From Gammaproteobacteria bacterium (lineage in GTDB: Bacteria > Pseudomonadota > Gammaproteobacteria > Steroidobacterales > Rariloculaceae): DNA of 64,000 nucleotides. The DNA lies in NCBI GenBank assembly GCA_022820625.1, contig JAJEFE010000147.1:62001-126000 (forward strand), given 5' to 3'. This document shows, one piece after another, positions 52,167 through 61,067 of the stretch (within the stretch, counting starts at the first letter, position 1; each line of letters begins with the position of its first letter). The translations under genes were made by a program, and so were the position numbers. The notes under the pieces were generated by a model. That model was not told where the DNA came from, ran no database searches, and saw only the letters and a program-made list of their open reading frames with translations.

Positions 52167-53321
52167 ATGAATCCGGGTGCGCACATGGGTCTCTTTGCGA
52201 GAAAGGCCGGACTGACCGGTGCGGTGGCGGCGCTTGTGCTGGCCCCGCTCCCGCTGACCGCCCAGGACGTGGACATCTCCAACACCCAGCGCCTGATGTT
52301 CGCCGCCGACGCCGAAGACCCCATCATCGATGTGATCGATCTGACCCGGAACGAGGTCGTGTACCGCATCGAGACCGAGGACCGCGTCGACCACATGGTC
52401 GCGACCCCGTTCGCCCCCGTGCTCATCTACACCAACCTCGAAAAGCGCCTGGTCGGCATGTACGACCTGCGAAACAAGACCGTCGCAAAGCAGGTCGAAC
52501 TGCCCATCGCCCCCCGCCACATGGTGCTCGACACCACCGGCTCCAAGATCGGCTTCAGCGACAGCGAGGACGGCGGGTTCGTGCTGTTCTCCGCCTACGG
52601 CGGACAGATCCTGTTCGCGCTGGAAGACCTGCCGCCCACCTCCGACGTGCTCTTCGACCCCAACGAGGTGGACATCTGGTACAGCAACAGCCGCGACGGC
52701 ACCGTCGGTCTGATCGACAGCAACGTGCAGCGGACTTACGAGATCCCGGTCGCCGACGAACCGGGGCAGGCGCTGTCATCGCCAAGCCGCAGCCTGGATG
52801 GCCGCTATGTCTATGTCGCCAACGAGACCACGGGGGAGGTCTACGGGGTGAACGCGTTCTCAAAGGTCATCTACAAGACCTTCGAGGTTGGGGCTTCGCC
52901 GGCGCGGCCGTATACGACGCCCGAAGGCGTGTTCCTGTACATGATGGACAAGGACACGGGGCGGTTTGTCTCCATCGAGCAGCATCTGTTCACGGAGTTC
53001 AGCGATGTTGTGGTTGGGGAGGGGATCGACCTGGTCACCGTGGGGCGGTTCGACCGGATGAATCTGCTGGCCAGTTCGGAGAATCGCAATTACTACATTT
53101 TCGATAACAACGTGCGGTCGGTGGTGGATTCGGGGGAGCTGAATTTCACGCCGTTGGATGCGGCGGGGTCGGCGGATGGGCGAAGGGCGTATCTGGCTTC
53201 GGCGGATAGTCCGGAGGTGGCGGTGGTTGATCTTGAGCGGCAGCGGTTGAGTTATATCGCGGCGGCGAACAATCGTATCGGCGCGTTTACGATCGGGCTA
53301 TCGAACAACGTCTGCCACTGA
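52167..53321 (+). CDS. Secreted YVTN beta-propeller protein
   Basis: A 384-residue exported protein, all propeller, without haem motifs. Signal peptide ends about PLTAQDVD. Blade ends such as RYVYVANETTGEVYGV and AYLASADSPEVAVVDL repeat the YVTN-type pattern. It begins 2 bp after the CcdA-like stop and is the last gene of the operon, so it is probably the partner protein of the cytochrome/propeller. An alternative ATG at 52185 also gives a good signal peptide. Codon choice drifts from C-ending to G/T-ending codons in the last quarter. Confidence 0.85.
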   Translation: MNPGAHMGLFARKAGLTGAVAALVLAPLPLTAQDVDISNTQRLMFAADAEDPIIDVIDLTRNEVVYRIETEDRVDHMVATPFAPVLIYTNLEKRLVGMYDLRNKTVAKQVELPIAPRHMVLDTTGSKIGFSDSEDGGFVLFSAYGGQILFALEDLPPTSDVLFDPNEVDIWYSNSRDGTVGLIDSNVQRTYEIPVADEPGQALSSPSRSLDGRYVYVANETTGEVYGVNAFSKVIYKTFEVGASPARPYTTPEGVFLYMMDKDTGRFVSIEQHLFTEFSDVVVGEGIDLVTVGRFDRMNLLASSENRNYYIFDNNVRSVVDSGELNFTPLDAAGSADGRRAYLASADSPEVAVVDLERQRLSYIAAANNRIGAFTIGLSNNVCH

Positions 53322-53470
53322 GGGGCTGCAAAACCGTAATAAATTCAATCGCTTTCCGTCAGGAAAAGCGGCTCTTGGTCCATGCGGCGCAGTTTTTCAA
53401 CATTCGAATTTGCGTGTTTTCACCAGTTTTAGGGTTAGTAGGCGGCAACGCCACTCGGTATAGTCGTCTC

Positions 53471-53932
53471 ATGGTCTCAACAAGCTACCTGATGGAGAAC
53501 GAATCTCCCCTTGAATGTCGAGTGCAGAAGCGGCTTGAGGACAAGCTGCGCGCTGCATTTGAGGAGGACCCTCTTGAAGACGGAATGCATCATCCAGCCG
53601 AGAAGATCATTGCTGACGCGCTAAGGGGAACGGACGATTCAAAGGTTCTGACCTGGCTCAAGGCATTCTCGCTAGACTCCGCACGCGCAAGCATTGCGGC
53701 CTCGGTTCTTCAATGCCTGGGGCGTCAAGATCATCCAGGAACCGAACGCTGGCGCGTTGGACTCGTCCGAGACGGACTGGCCGCAAGGGATGTGGAAATC
53801 CGGGACGCGGCTGTGCAGGCAGCGGAACTGTGGGGCGACCGAGGCATGCTAACTGTCCTTTCGGCTCATACTGAACCCGAGCCCTGGCTTCGCGACTACG
53901 TAAGGGACGTCGCCGGGGATCTTGGAGAGTAA
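53471..53932 (+). CDS. HEAT-like helical protein of unknown function
   Basis: A 153-residue protein, mostly helical by eye. Two helix pairs look HEAT-like: VLTWLKAFSLDSARASIAAS and RDVEIRDAAVQAAELWGD. No signal peptide, so cytosolic. I do not recognise a named family. The ATG at 53471 is preferred; the next at 53492 is an alternative. The next gene starts 9 bp after the stop, so the two form a pair. Its GC use is a little lower than that of its neighbours, and it lies at the edge of a degraded patch, both consistent with transfer. Confidence 0.6.
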   Translation: MVSTSYLMENESPLECRVQKRLEDKLRAAFEEDPLEDGMHHPAEKIIADALRGTDDSKVLTWLKAFSLDSARASIAASVLQCLGRQDHPGTERWRVGLVRDGLAARDVEIRDAAVQAAELWGDRGMLTVLSAHTEPEPWLRDYVRDVAGDLGE

Positions 53933-53941
53933 GCGACTCCA

Positions 53942-54439
53942 GTGTTCGTCGCTCGCAAGATCAGGAGGGCCAAATGGCGTGATCGGCCAGGTATGGCGGA
54001 CGGAGAAATTTCGGCTGATGCGGTGACCGGGGACCTCCGGACGCAAGGAGACGCACTCTCATTTTGGCGGTGCCATACAGATGCCAGCAACGACATTGAG
54101 GAAGCCGTGCTGGCGATCGCGGCGGCCGGCGAACGTGTCGACAAGCTTGATGTCGTCTGGCTGGCGGATGAGGAACTACGGAGTGACGGTCTTTCCTTGG
54201 CCGATACCAACGGACGAACGCCGGTCGAGGATCTCGTGACACGGCACGTCGACGTCCGCAGTCTCGACTACGTACGGCTGGGAAAAATTGCTCACCATGT
54301 GGATAGGGCGATCAAGGACACACGGCATCATCGCTTCGCGAAAGGACACGTCAAGAAACTCCTATTGGCCGCCGTTGGGCAAGGCCGCATCAATGTCTAC
54401 GACCTTAAGGATGGAATTCGGGCGGAAATTTCATCCTGA
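53942..54439 (+). CDS. Protein of unknown function, partner of the HEAT-like gene
   Basis: A 165-residue soluble protein starting at GTG. Visible segments: FWRCHTDASNDIEEAVLAI, LDVVWLADEELRSDGL and RLGKIAHHVDRAIKDTRHH, ending in a basic region FAKGHVKKLLLAAV. The His-Asp-rich middle could bind metal or nucleic acid, but I make no assignment. GGAGAG lies 16 nt upstream. It follows the HEAT-like gene and probably works with it. I cannot tell a defence role from an ordinary one. Confidence 0.6.
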   Translation: MFVARKIRRAKWRDRPGMADGEISADAVTGDLRTQGDALSFWRCHTDASNDIEEAVLAIAAAGERVDKLDVVWLADEELRSDGLSLADTNGRTPVEDLVTRHVDVRSLDYVRLGKIAHHVDRAIKDTRHHRFAKGHVKKLLLAAVGQGRINVYDLKDGIRAEISS

Positions 54440-54454
54440 GTGACGCCCGGAGGT

Positions 54455-54634
54455 TCAGCTGTTTACTGTCTTTATTTTGGCGGTTTTCTCGATTAACTCT
54501 TTGATTTTCGGACTATTCAGCAGAGCTTGGGTATCTTCGACATACAACCCTCCCCGCCGATTCACACGAATGATTACGCTATCTGCTGATTTCTTCGATT
54601 TCGAGCGCTGCGATTTTCCAAGAGAAACGTTCAT
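54455..54634 (-). CDS. Small conserved-looking protein, 59 residues
   Basis: A 59-residue frame with ATG at 54634 and GGAG 11 nt upstream. It begins MNVSLGKSQRSKSKKSADS (basic), then VIIRVNRRGGLYVEDTQALL, and ends with NSPKIKELIEKTAKI. The alternating strand-helix pattern and low GC look coding. I do not know a named family. On this strand it lies just downstream of a UPF0175-like remnant. Could be a small antitoxin or regulator; no function is claimed. Confidence 0.45.
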   Translation of the reverse strand: MNVSLGKSQRSKSKKSADSVIIRVNRRGGLYVEDTQALLNSPKIKELIEKTAKIKTVNS

Positions 54635-54717
54635 GCTCGTTGAGTCTCCATCAGGACGCGACTTCAGTTTACAGCAGGTGATGACAGCGCAGAACTGTCT
54701 GATGCTGGGCAGTTAAC

Positions 54718-55008
54718 CTAATTTAAGCGGCGGGCTGCCTCTGCCAGTACAAGCAGATCATCGCCTGCGAAATCGATGGACTTGCCGACTTCCAGCAAGC
54801 GGCCTCTGGAAAACTCCCCTTGACGGTATGCCTCGATCCCCAGGTACGCCACTTCGGTGCGCAATTCACGATTCTATCGTCTTGGGTTGTCCTCCGGCGC
54901 TTCCAGGTCGTCATAAAGGTCCAGTGCCCTCAGATACTCCCGCCCGTAGTGCTCGCTGTTCAACAGCTCCCGGGATTGCGCCGCTGAGACATGCCGAAGG
55001 CTCTTCAA
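54718..55008 (-). pseudogene. UPF0175-like antitoxin remnant with in-frame stop
   Basis: Translation on the minus strand reads MKSLRHVSAAQSRELL ... DDLEAPEDNPRR, then TAG (54874-54876), then continues in the same frame NRELRTEVAYLGIEAYRQGEF and RGRLLEVGKSIDFAGDDLLV before the stop at 54718. The second part matches the UPF0175 antitoxin helix (charged region, then YRQGxxSxGRLLE). The internal TAG would prevent full-length synthesis. A TTG at 54864 could restart translation. No DUF3368 partner is near, so I treat it as decayed. Confidence is modest. Confidence 0.35.
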
Positions 55009-55053
55009 TCGGTAGACGGCGGCCTGGTACGCAAGACAGGGCACCGCTCGCCG

Positions 55054-55794
55054 ATGGACACGCCGCGGGACAACCAGGACCGCTTCATGAAGCTCATGCT
55101 GAGCCGCCCGCGCATGGTGCGGGACCTGCTCACGCTGCTGCCCGCCGAATGGACGGCGGCGGTGGACGCCGCGCGCCTGCGCGAGCTTCCCACCGAGTTC
55201 ATCGGCGCGGGCGGTGAAAAGCGCATCGCCGACCTGTGCTGGCTTGATTAGCGGGACCCTGCGGCGCAGTATCCTGAGCAAGGCAACCGCATGGCGGCGC
55301 TGGCTCGGTTGATATTCGCGAAGTCGTATGTCGACGCCATCGGTCTTCTCGGCGAAGTGCGCGGATGGCTGGACTTCGGGGACGAGGACGAGACGCGCCT
55401 GTTCCAGTGCTACCTGGACTGGTTCCACGCGACCGCGCCGGAATTCCGTCCTCGGGATTGGAACCCGGAGCGCGAGAGGAAATTGGAGGAACTTATGGCC
55501 GAACAATCGATACTGCAGAGGAACAACGAGCGCTGGCTGGAAGGTTACCGCCGGGACGCGTTCGCTGAAGGGCACACCGACGGCCGGCGGGAAGGGCTGG
55601 CGCACGAGCGCGCCCTCCTCGTGCAGCTGGCGGTGCGGCGTTTCGGCGCCGACACCGGACGGCGTCTCAAAGCTCGATTGCGGGTCGTGGAGGACCCCGG
55701 GCATCTTGAGCGGGTGGGCGTTCTGATCGTGGACAGCGAAACCGGCGAGCAGTTGCTCGGCACTGTCGACGGCGCCGGCATGAACTCAAGCTGA
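55054..55794 (+). pseudogene. Degraded Rpn-family nuclease (PD-(D/E)XK, DUF4351-type C-terminus)
   Basis: The frame begins MDTPRDNQDRFMKLMLSRPR and matches the Rpn start, with LLTLLPAEWTAAVDAARLREL and ADLCWLD. A TAG at 55249-55251 then stops it. The same frame continues after the stop (RMAALARLIFAKSYVDAIG), ending with the Rpn/DUF4351 tail LLVQLAVRRFGADTGRRLKA. The central 100-150 residues with the catalytic Glu-x-Gln/Lys are missing, so both an internal deletion and a nonsense change have occurred. Rpn proteins are linked to recombination-type, horizontally spread genes. Function lost. Confidence 0.75.
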
Positions 55795-55898
55795 GGCGGC
55801 AGCGCTTTCCCGGCGCTGACCGAACCATTCGCGCCCAGACCGCGACGGGACTATGGAGGAGCTAACGGCGGAACAATTGATTCAAGTGTCGACGCTGC

Positions 55899-56096
55899 TC
55901 ATTCCTCGGGGTCTGGCTCACTCCGGGGCTCGGACCTCCCCGGTGCATCGGGTGCATCGGGACCCTCGAATACCACGCGGCCATCTCTCCAGAATACGGC
56001 GTATTGTCCCAATAGGCGCTTGCGCTCCAGCGCCTCGGCCACCGCGCGCCGCAGCGACTTGAGTCCTTCCATTGCGAAATCGTCGTCGTCAATCAT
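55899..56096 (-). CDS. Small acidic protein of unknown function, 65 residues
   Basis: A 65-residue frame starting MIDDDDFAMEGLKSLRRAVA with the helix EALERKRLLGQYAVFWRDG and a Pro/Glu-rich tail. It starts 8 bp inside the end of another open frame that reads ...EVTEPARLQALEEMKRHD and then stops at 56089-56091; that upstream frame has no start codon and looks like the C-terminal end of a degraded protein. GGAGG lies 11-15 nt before the ATG. Coding character is moderate, function unknown. Confidence 0.45.
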   Translation of the reverse strand: MIDDDDFAMEGLKSLRRAVAEALERKRLLGQYAVFWRDGRVVFEGPDAPDAPGRSEPRSEPDPEE

Positions 56097-56190
56097 GGCG
56101 CTTCATTTCCTCCAGCGCTTGTAGCCTCGCCGGTTCTGTTACCTCCCGCTGCGCGCCGTGCTGCTTGAATACTATTACACGGAGACAAAT

Positions 56191-56391
56191 ATGAAGTTCG
56201 CGAATCTTCGCCAGTTGTTTCTTGCACCCTGTGTGCTCGCCCTCGCATCACCATTTCCCGCCACCCAGGCGCAGGAAACCGACATCGCCACTATCGCCGC
56301 AAGAATTTCCGGTGAGTGCGTTAACGTGTATATACTTAAGTATAAACGCACGAGGGGTTTGCGATGCACGCGCTCAAGGTCCACAAGGTAG
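56191..56391 (+). pseudogene. Truncated secreted protein (signal peptide remnant)
   Basis: MKFANLRQLFLAPCVLALAS...PATQAQETDI is a clean signal peptide and first mature residues, IATIAARISGE follows, and then the frame runs through the operator palindrome of the AbrB/Doc pair as unrelated sequence. It looks as if an exported protein gene was cut near its codon 42 when the toxin-antitoxin pair arrived. The original product is unknown. Confidence 0.35.
56316..56351. promoter_or_regulatory. Nested palindromes before the AbrB/Doc operon
   Basis: TATACTTAAGTATA (56331-56344) is a perfect 14-bp palindrome, flanked by an outer inverted repeat GTGCGTT (56316-56322) / AACGCAC (56345-56351). It ends 12 bp before the antitoxin ATG, a typical autoregulatory operator position for AbrB/MazE proteins; the TATA-rich core could also hold a -10 box. 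Confidence 0.6.
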
Positions 56392-56591
56392 GAAACTCGC
56401 TGAATCTGCGGCTCCCCAGGGACGCCGCCAACACCCTGCGCGTGAGCGAGGGGGATGTGATTTACCTGACTGAAACGACCGATGGGGGGTACCGGATAAC
56501 CCCCTTCGATCCCGAGTTCGAGCGGCAGATGGAGCTCGCCGAGGAAGGCATGAGACGGTACCGGAATGCATTGCGCGAACTGGCGAAATAG
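56364..56591 (+). CDS. AbrB/MazE-type antitoxin
   Basis: A 75-residue protein with a swapped-hairpin AbrB DNA-binding domain: ALKVHKVGNSLNLRLPRDAA and LRVSEGDVIYLTETTDGGYR. The tail FERQMELAEEGMRRYRNALR is the toxin-binding helix expected when the partner is Doc. It ends TAGTG, sharing a base with the toxin start (56591), so translation is coupled. It probably represses the pair through the palindromes just upstream. Confidence 0.85.
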   Translation: MHALKVHKVGNSLNLRLPRDAANTLRVSEGDVIYLTETTDGGYRITPFDPEFERQMELAEEGMRRYRNALRELAK

Positions 56592-56974
56592 TGAATCCGG
56601 TCTGGTTGAGCAAGGCGGTGGTGGTGGCCTTCCACGGGCGGATGCTGGCGGCCCATGGCGGCGGTCCGGGTCTTCGGGATGCCGGCCTGCTGGATTCGGC
56701 TCTTGCCCGCCCGAGGCAACTGCATGCGTACGGTGAGCCCGATCTCTGCGACATGGCTGCGGCATACGCAGCCGGAATCATCCGCAATCATCCCTTTGTC
56801 GACGGCAACAAGCGGGCGGGCTTCATGTCTGCATATGTCTTCCTGGCGGCGAACGGATTGCGGTTGACGGCTGCCGAGGTGGACGTCGTGCAGGTCGTGA
56901 CCCTGCTGGCCTCACGCGAAATCGATGAAGCCGCGTTTGCGGCCTGGTTGCGCGACAACAGCGAGCGGGTCTGA
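56591..56974 (+). CDS. doc: Doc/Fic-type death-on-curing toxin
   Basis: A 127-residue protein of the Doc branch of the Fic superfamily. The signature HPFVDGNKRAGFMSAYVFL includes the catalytic His and the Asn-Lys pair typical of Doc, which phosphorylates elongation factor Tu. Upstream helices (GPGLRDAGLLDSALARPRQ) and the late VDVVQVVTLLASREID segment fit. GTG start. It pairs with the AbrB-type antitoxin instead of the Phd of phage P1, a combination known in other bacteria. Confidence 0.93.
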   Translation: MNPVWLSKAVVVAFHGRMLAAHGGGPGLRDAGLLDSALARPRQLHAYGEPDLCDMAAAYAAGIIRNHPFVDGNKRAGFMSAYVFLAANGLRLTAAEVDVVQVVTLLASREIDEAAFAAWLRDNSERV

Positions 56975-57112
56975 AAGCATCCTTACCTGAAATTCGCCGT
57001 AACCGTCAGAATCCGGTCCCCGATATCGATGGATTTTTCGTTCCGGGATTCACACGCATTCCCCCGTTACACAGCGTTCCCGAGTTCATTCGATTCCGGT
57101 TCGCGGTCTTTC

Positions 57113-57616
57113 CTATAGCGATCCGAAAAACGGATGCCTCACCCGGTCGCCCGGTTGGATCCCCAGCCGAGCAGCCAGTCCGCCATTGATCTCAAGCACC
57201 GCCAACGCCGGCCGCATCGAGCTGATGGTGTCAAGCGAACCGGGGACCGTGTTCTCTGCGATGTGGGTGACGACGCCCGAGCGGTCCATGAACACCATGT
57301 CCAGCGGGATCAGCGTGTTCTTCATCCACATGGAGATCATTCGCTCGCTGGGGTGGATGAACAGCATGCCGACGTCATCGGGCATCTCGGGCACGTACAT
57401 CAATCCGCGGGCCTGGGCGTTACGCTCGGACGCGATGAAGATCCCGAAGTGCTCGCAGCTGTTGACGGAGGTGTCGATGATGAGCGAGGACTGGGGGAAA
57501 TCCTGCACCAGCGGCCGGCCCTGGGCGGTGACCGTGTCGAGGGTCTGTGCCTGGACCGAGGCGGCGAGCAGCCACATGCACACGATCGCTGACAGCCGCC
57601 GTATGTTGAATGTCAT
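57113..57616 (-). CDS. Secreted DUF192 protein
   Basis: A 167-residue exported protein with a signal peptide ending ...VQAQT. The DUF192 core is GIFIASERNAQARGLMYVPE, MLFIHPSERMISMWMKNT and the late ALAVLEINGGLAARLGIQPGD, a beta-barrel domain found in bacteria and archaea without an established function. Length fits the family. It is alone between the Doc operon and a metallo-hydrolase gene on the same strand. Confidence 0.92.
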   Translation of the reverse strand: MTFNIRRLSAIVCMWLLAASVQAQTLDTVTAQGRPLVQDFPQSSLIIDTSVNSCEHFGIFIASERNAQARGLMYVPEMPDDVGMLFIHPSERMISMWMKNTLIPLDMVFMDRSGVVTHIAENTVPGSLDTISSMRPALAVLEINGGLAARLGIQPGDRVRHPFFGSL

Positions 57617-57706
57617 GACTCAGGCCCTCCAGTGCTCGACCGACTCAACAGGCCACGAAAGTCCGGATCAGCCCGGCTTGCGCCGTTACTGGCCCACGAG
57701 TCGCAA

Positions 57707-59194
57707 TCACTCGGGTTCCGAATCGTAGCCCATTCCGTGCGAGCCGACATGCCGTTCGACGTCCAGGCCATGGTAGCGGACGGCGGTGAAAAGGGCTTGC
57801 ATCGATATGGGGAATTGCAGCTCCCGGCCGGGCGAATAGAGATCCGAGTTGAAAAACAGCCTGGTATCGGGCACGTAGGCGCCCACGTGCGCATCGGCAT
57901 GCGGATTCGGGATGTCGTATACGCCGATGGCGCGTCCGATGCCGTCCAATTCGGCGTGACCGTCCACCGCAATGGCACTCATGCCGCGGAAGCCTGCCAG
58001 CGCCAGCGCCTCTTCGTAGAACGATATGGCGTCCTCATGGGCGACCAGCGTTGCGCCGGCTTCGACAAAGCTTCGGAAGCCGCCGGAATGATCGAGATGG
58101 TGGTGGGTCATGATGATGTATCGTACCGGCAGTTCCGGCCAGCGTTCCTCCAGCAGCCGGAGCAGGGTGTCGGAGCGTTCCGGATACCAGGGTGCATCGA
58201 CCACGGCGATGCCTTCAGGGCCGACGACGGCCAGCCCATGATGACTGCCGCCGATGACCTGATAGATGTCGGGACCGACTTCGAGGAACTCTACGTTATC
58301 GAAATGAGGAGTGTCCGAAGGACCTCCGAGCCCGGCGCGGGCGAGCAACAGGTGCGACATGCTCCATCCCCAGTCCCGGTGCGCGGCATCCCCGGGCTCG
58401 ATGTCGCCCGGCACCGCGAGCACGCTGGCCGCGTCGGCGGGGTTCACCTCGATGGCGGATCGAATCTCCCGGCGCAGCAACCCACCGTTCAGATACTGTT
58501 CGACCTGGAATGGGAACGGCACGCCGGCTACCTCCCGCCAGTCGGAGAACACCACGCGATTCGGGCCCTCGCCGTTCAGGGGGTCCTGTTCCATGACGGT
58601 GACTGCCTCCGGCAGGCCCATGGCGGGATCGACGACCAAGGTCCACTCCGTGCCGTGTGCCGATAACACGATCCGTTGCCGGGAATTGCCGCCGCTTACG
58701 AACTCCACGGGCGGCAGCGCTGCTTCGGCGTGCGCGGCCAGGATGAGCGGATTGGTGAGCCACAGGTCCTTGAAGTTGGCGCCGATCCTCGCCGCCGCCA
58801 GAGGGGTCGGACCATCGAGGGCTGCACGGAAGTTGTCCTGCCCATCCTTGACGCCGGCGGACTCGCCGTACGTCATGTTGTAGGCGAAGCTGGTCTCGAT
58901 CGGATACACCGTATCGAGTTGCCATTCCTCCCGCGCCTGCCACCCGCCGGGATTCCAGGTCACCCTGACGTCGTAGTTGGCGGTGTGCCGGGGCGCCCCG
59001 CCGGGGGTAAGGCTCTGGCGTGGCACAAAGCGCTGACCCGAGGCCGTGATCCGCACGGTCTCCACCGCTTCCGTGAGGCTCGGATCGAAGGTCGTCTGGG
59101 AGGTGGCAGCGTGTCCGAATAGCAGTGCAAGCGCAGCAATGACGGAGCTCAGGGTGTCCCCGCAAGGTTCAAGGCGTCGGTTTCCAATTGGCAT
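57707..59194 (-). CDS. Secreted MBL-fold metallo-hydrolase
   Basis: A 495-residue exported protein. Signal sequence to about HAATSQT. Residues of about 30-265 form a domain rich in beta strands, and the MBL-fold part follows: FLEVGPDIYQVIGGSHHGLA, the zinc motif YIIMTHHHLDHSGGFRSFV (HxHxDH), IPNPHADAHVGAYVPDTRLF and HVGSHGMGYDSEPE. The N-terminal region resembles secreted outer-membrane-associated lipoprotein-type beta domains. Substrate unknown. The ATG at 59194 is chosen over a TTG at 59200. Confidence 0.87.
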   Translation of the reverse strand: MPIGNRRLEPCGDTLSSVIAALALLFGHAATSQTTFDPSLTEAVETVRITASGQRFVPRQSLTPGGAPRHTANYDVRVTWNPGGWQAREEWQLDTVYPIETSFAYNMTYGESAGVKDGQDNFRAALDGPTPLAAARIGANFKDLWLTNPLILAAHAEAALPPVEFVSGGNSRQRIVLSAHGTEWTLVVDPAMGLPEAVTVMEQDPLNGEGPNRVVFSDWREVAGVPFPFQVEQYLNGGLLRREIRSAIEVNPADAASVLAVPGDIEPGDAAHRDWGWSMSHLLLARAGLGGPSDTPHFDNVEFLEVGPDIYQVIGGSHHGLAVVGPEGIAVVDAPWYPERSDTLLRLLEERWPELPVRYIIMTHHHLDHSGGFRSFVEAGATLVAHEDAISFYEEALALAGFRGMSAIAVDGHAELDGIGRAIGVYDIPNPHADAHVGAYVPDTRLFFNSDLYSPGRELQFPISMQALFTAVRYHGLDVERHVGSHGMGYDSEPE

Positions 59195-59435
59195 GATCAA
59201 AAAAACTCCCTTACAACAATTAGGTCAATACCAGCCGCTCACCTCGGCCGACCCTTTGCCGTACGCTTTTCGCGTCGCGTCAAAATTCCACCCAGAGTAC
59301 GAATGTCATCAGAATTGCACATGAGGTTCAGGTGAAGGTCAACCATACGCGGCCGTGCGCAAGTTTCAACCGCTGGCAGTCCGTCGCATCGGAATCGTCC
59401 GTGGTATAACCCCCCAAACGGAATTGATCGAACCG

Positions 59436-59852
59436 ATGTCACAACGCAAGACAACGCAAAACGACGCGGACGTGAACGCATTCCTCGACAGGGTTGAGAA
59501 CCCGCGGCGTCGGGCGGATGCCAGACATCTTCTCGCGTTGATGCAGGCGGTGACCGGGGAGCCCCCGAAGATGTGGGGTTCCAGCATTGTCGGATTCGGC
59601 AGTTATCACTATCGATACGCCAGCGGCCGGGAGGGCGACTCGCTTGTGGTCGGTTTTTCGCCCCGCAAGCAGAACCTGGCCATCTACATCATGCCGGGAT
59701 TTTCGGACTATGGTGAGATTCTGAGCAGGCTGGGCAAGTTCCGGACCGGCAAGTCCTGTCTGTACGTCAACAAGCTCGACGATGTGGACCTGGGGTTGCT
59801 TGAGGAACTCGTGCGCGAATCCGTCGCCGAGATGGGGCGCCGCTACGGATAA
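59436..59852 (+). CDS. DUF1801 family protein
   Basis: A 138-residue cytosolic protein with the DUF1801 (YdhG/YyaL-like) domain: NAFLDRVENPRRRADARHLL, then MWGSSIVGFGSYHYRY and the common NLAIYIMPGFSDYGEILSRLG. The ATG at 59436 gives the usual length and excludes an unrelated N-terminal extension. Its function is unknown. The 240 bp on either side hold nothing I can support. Confidence 0.88.
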   Translation: MSQRKTTQNDADVNAFLDRVENPRRRADARHLLALMQAVTGEPPKMWGSSIVGFGSYHYRYASGREGDSLVVGFSPRKQNLAIYIMPGFSDYGEILSRLGKFRTGKSCLYVNKLDDVDLGLLEELVRESVAEMGRRYG

Positions 59853-60092
59853 CTCACGCGTGGCCACAATGAAGCGTCGCTACGTGTAAGTCGGTGCGAG
59901 GCCGCGTGTAGGGCTGGGAGATCTGGAGAATCCGCCGGCAGGAACCTGGCATCGTTCGTCATCGCACACCGTGGCCCCTGAACCGCGTGCAACATCGAGT
60001 TCTTGTCTTCAAGTGAAGGGAGCCAGGTTCCGGGAGTTGGACTGTAACACTCTGAAAGGTAAGATTTCCCGCCTTGGACTACCGTCACGCCG

Positions 60093-61066
<974 letters not shown>

Positions 61067-61067
<1 letters not shown>

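Noticed and set aside
54477..54716. 79-codon plus-strand frame in the degraded patch
   Set aside because: Composition is not protein-like, and the minus-strand 59-residue frame over the same DNA shows better coding character and a Shine-Dalgarno.
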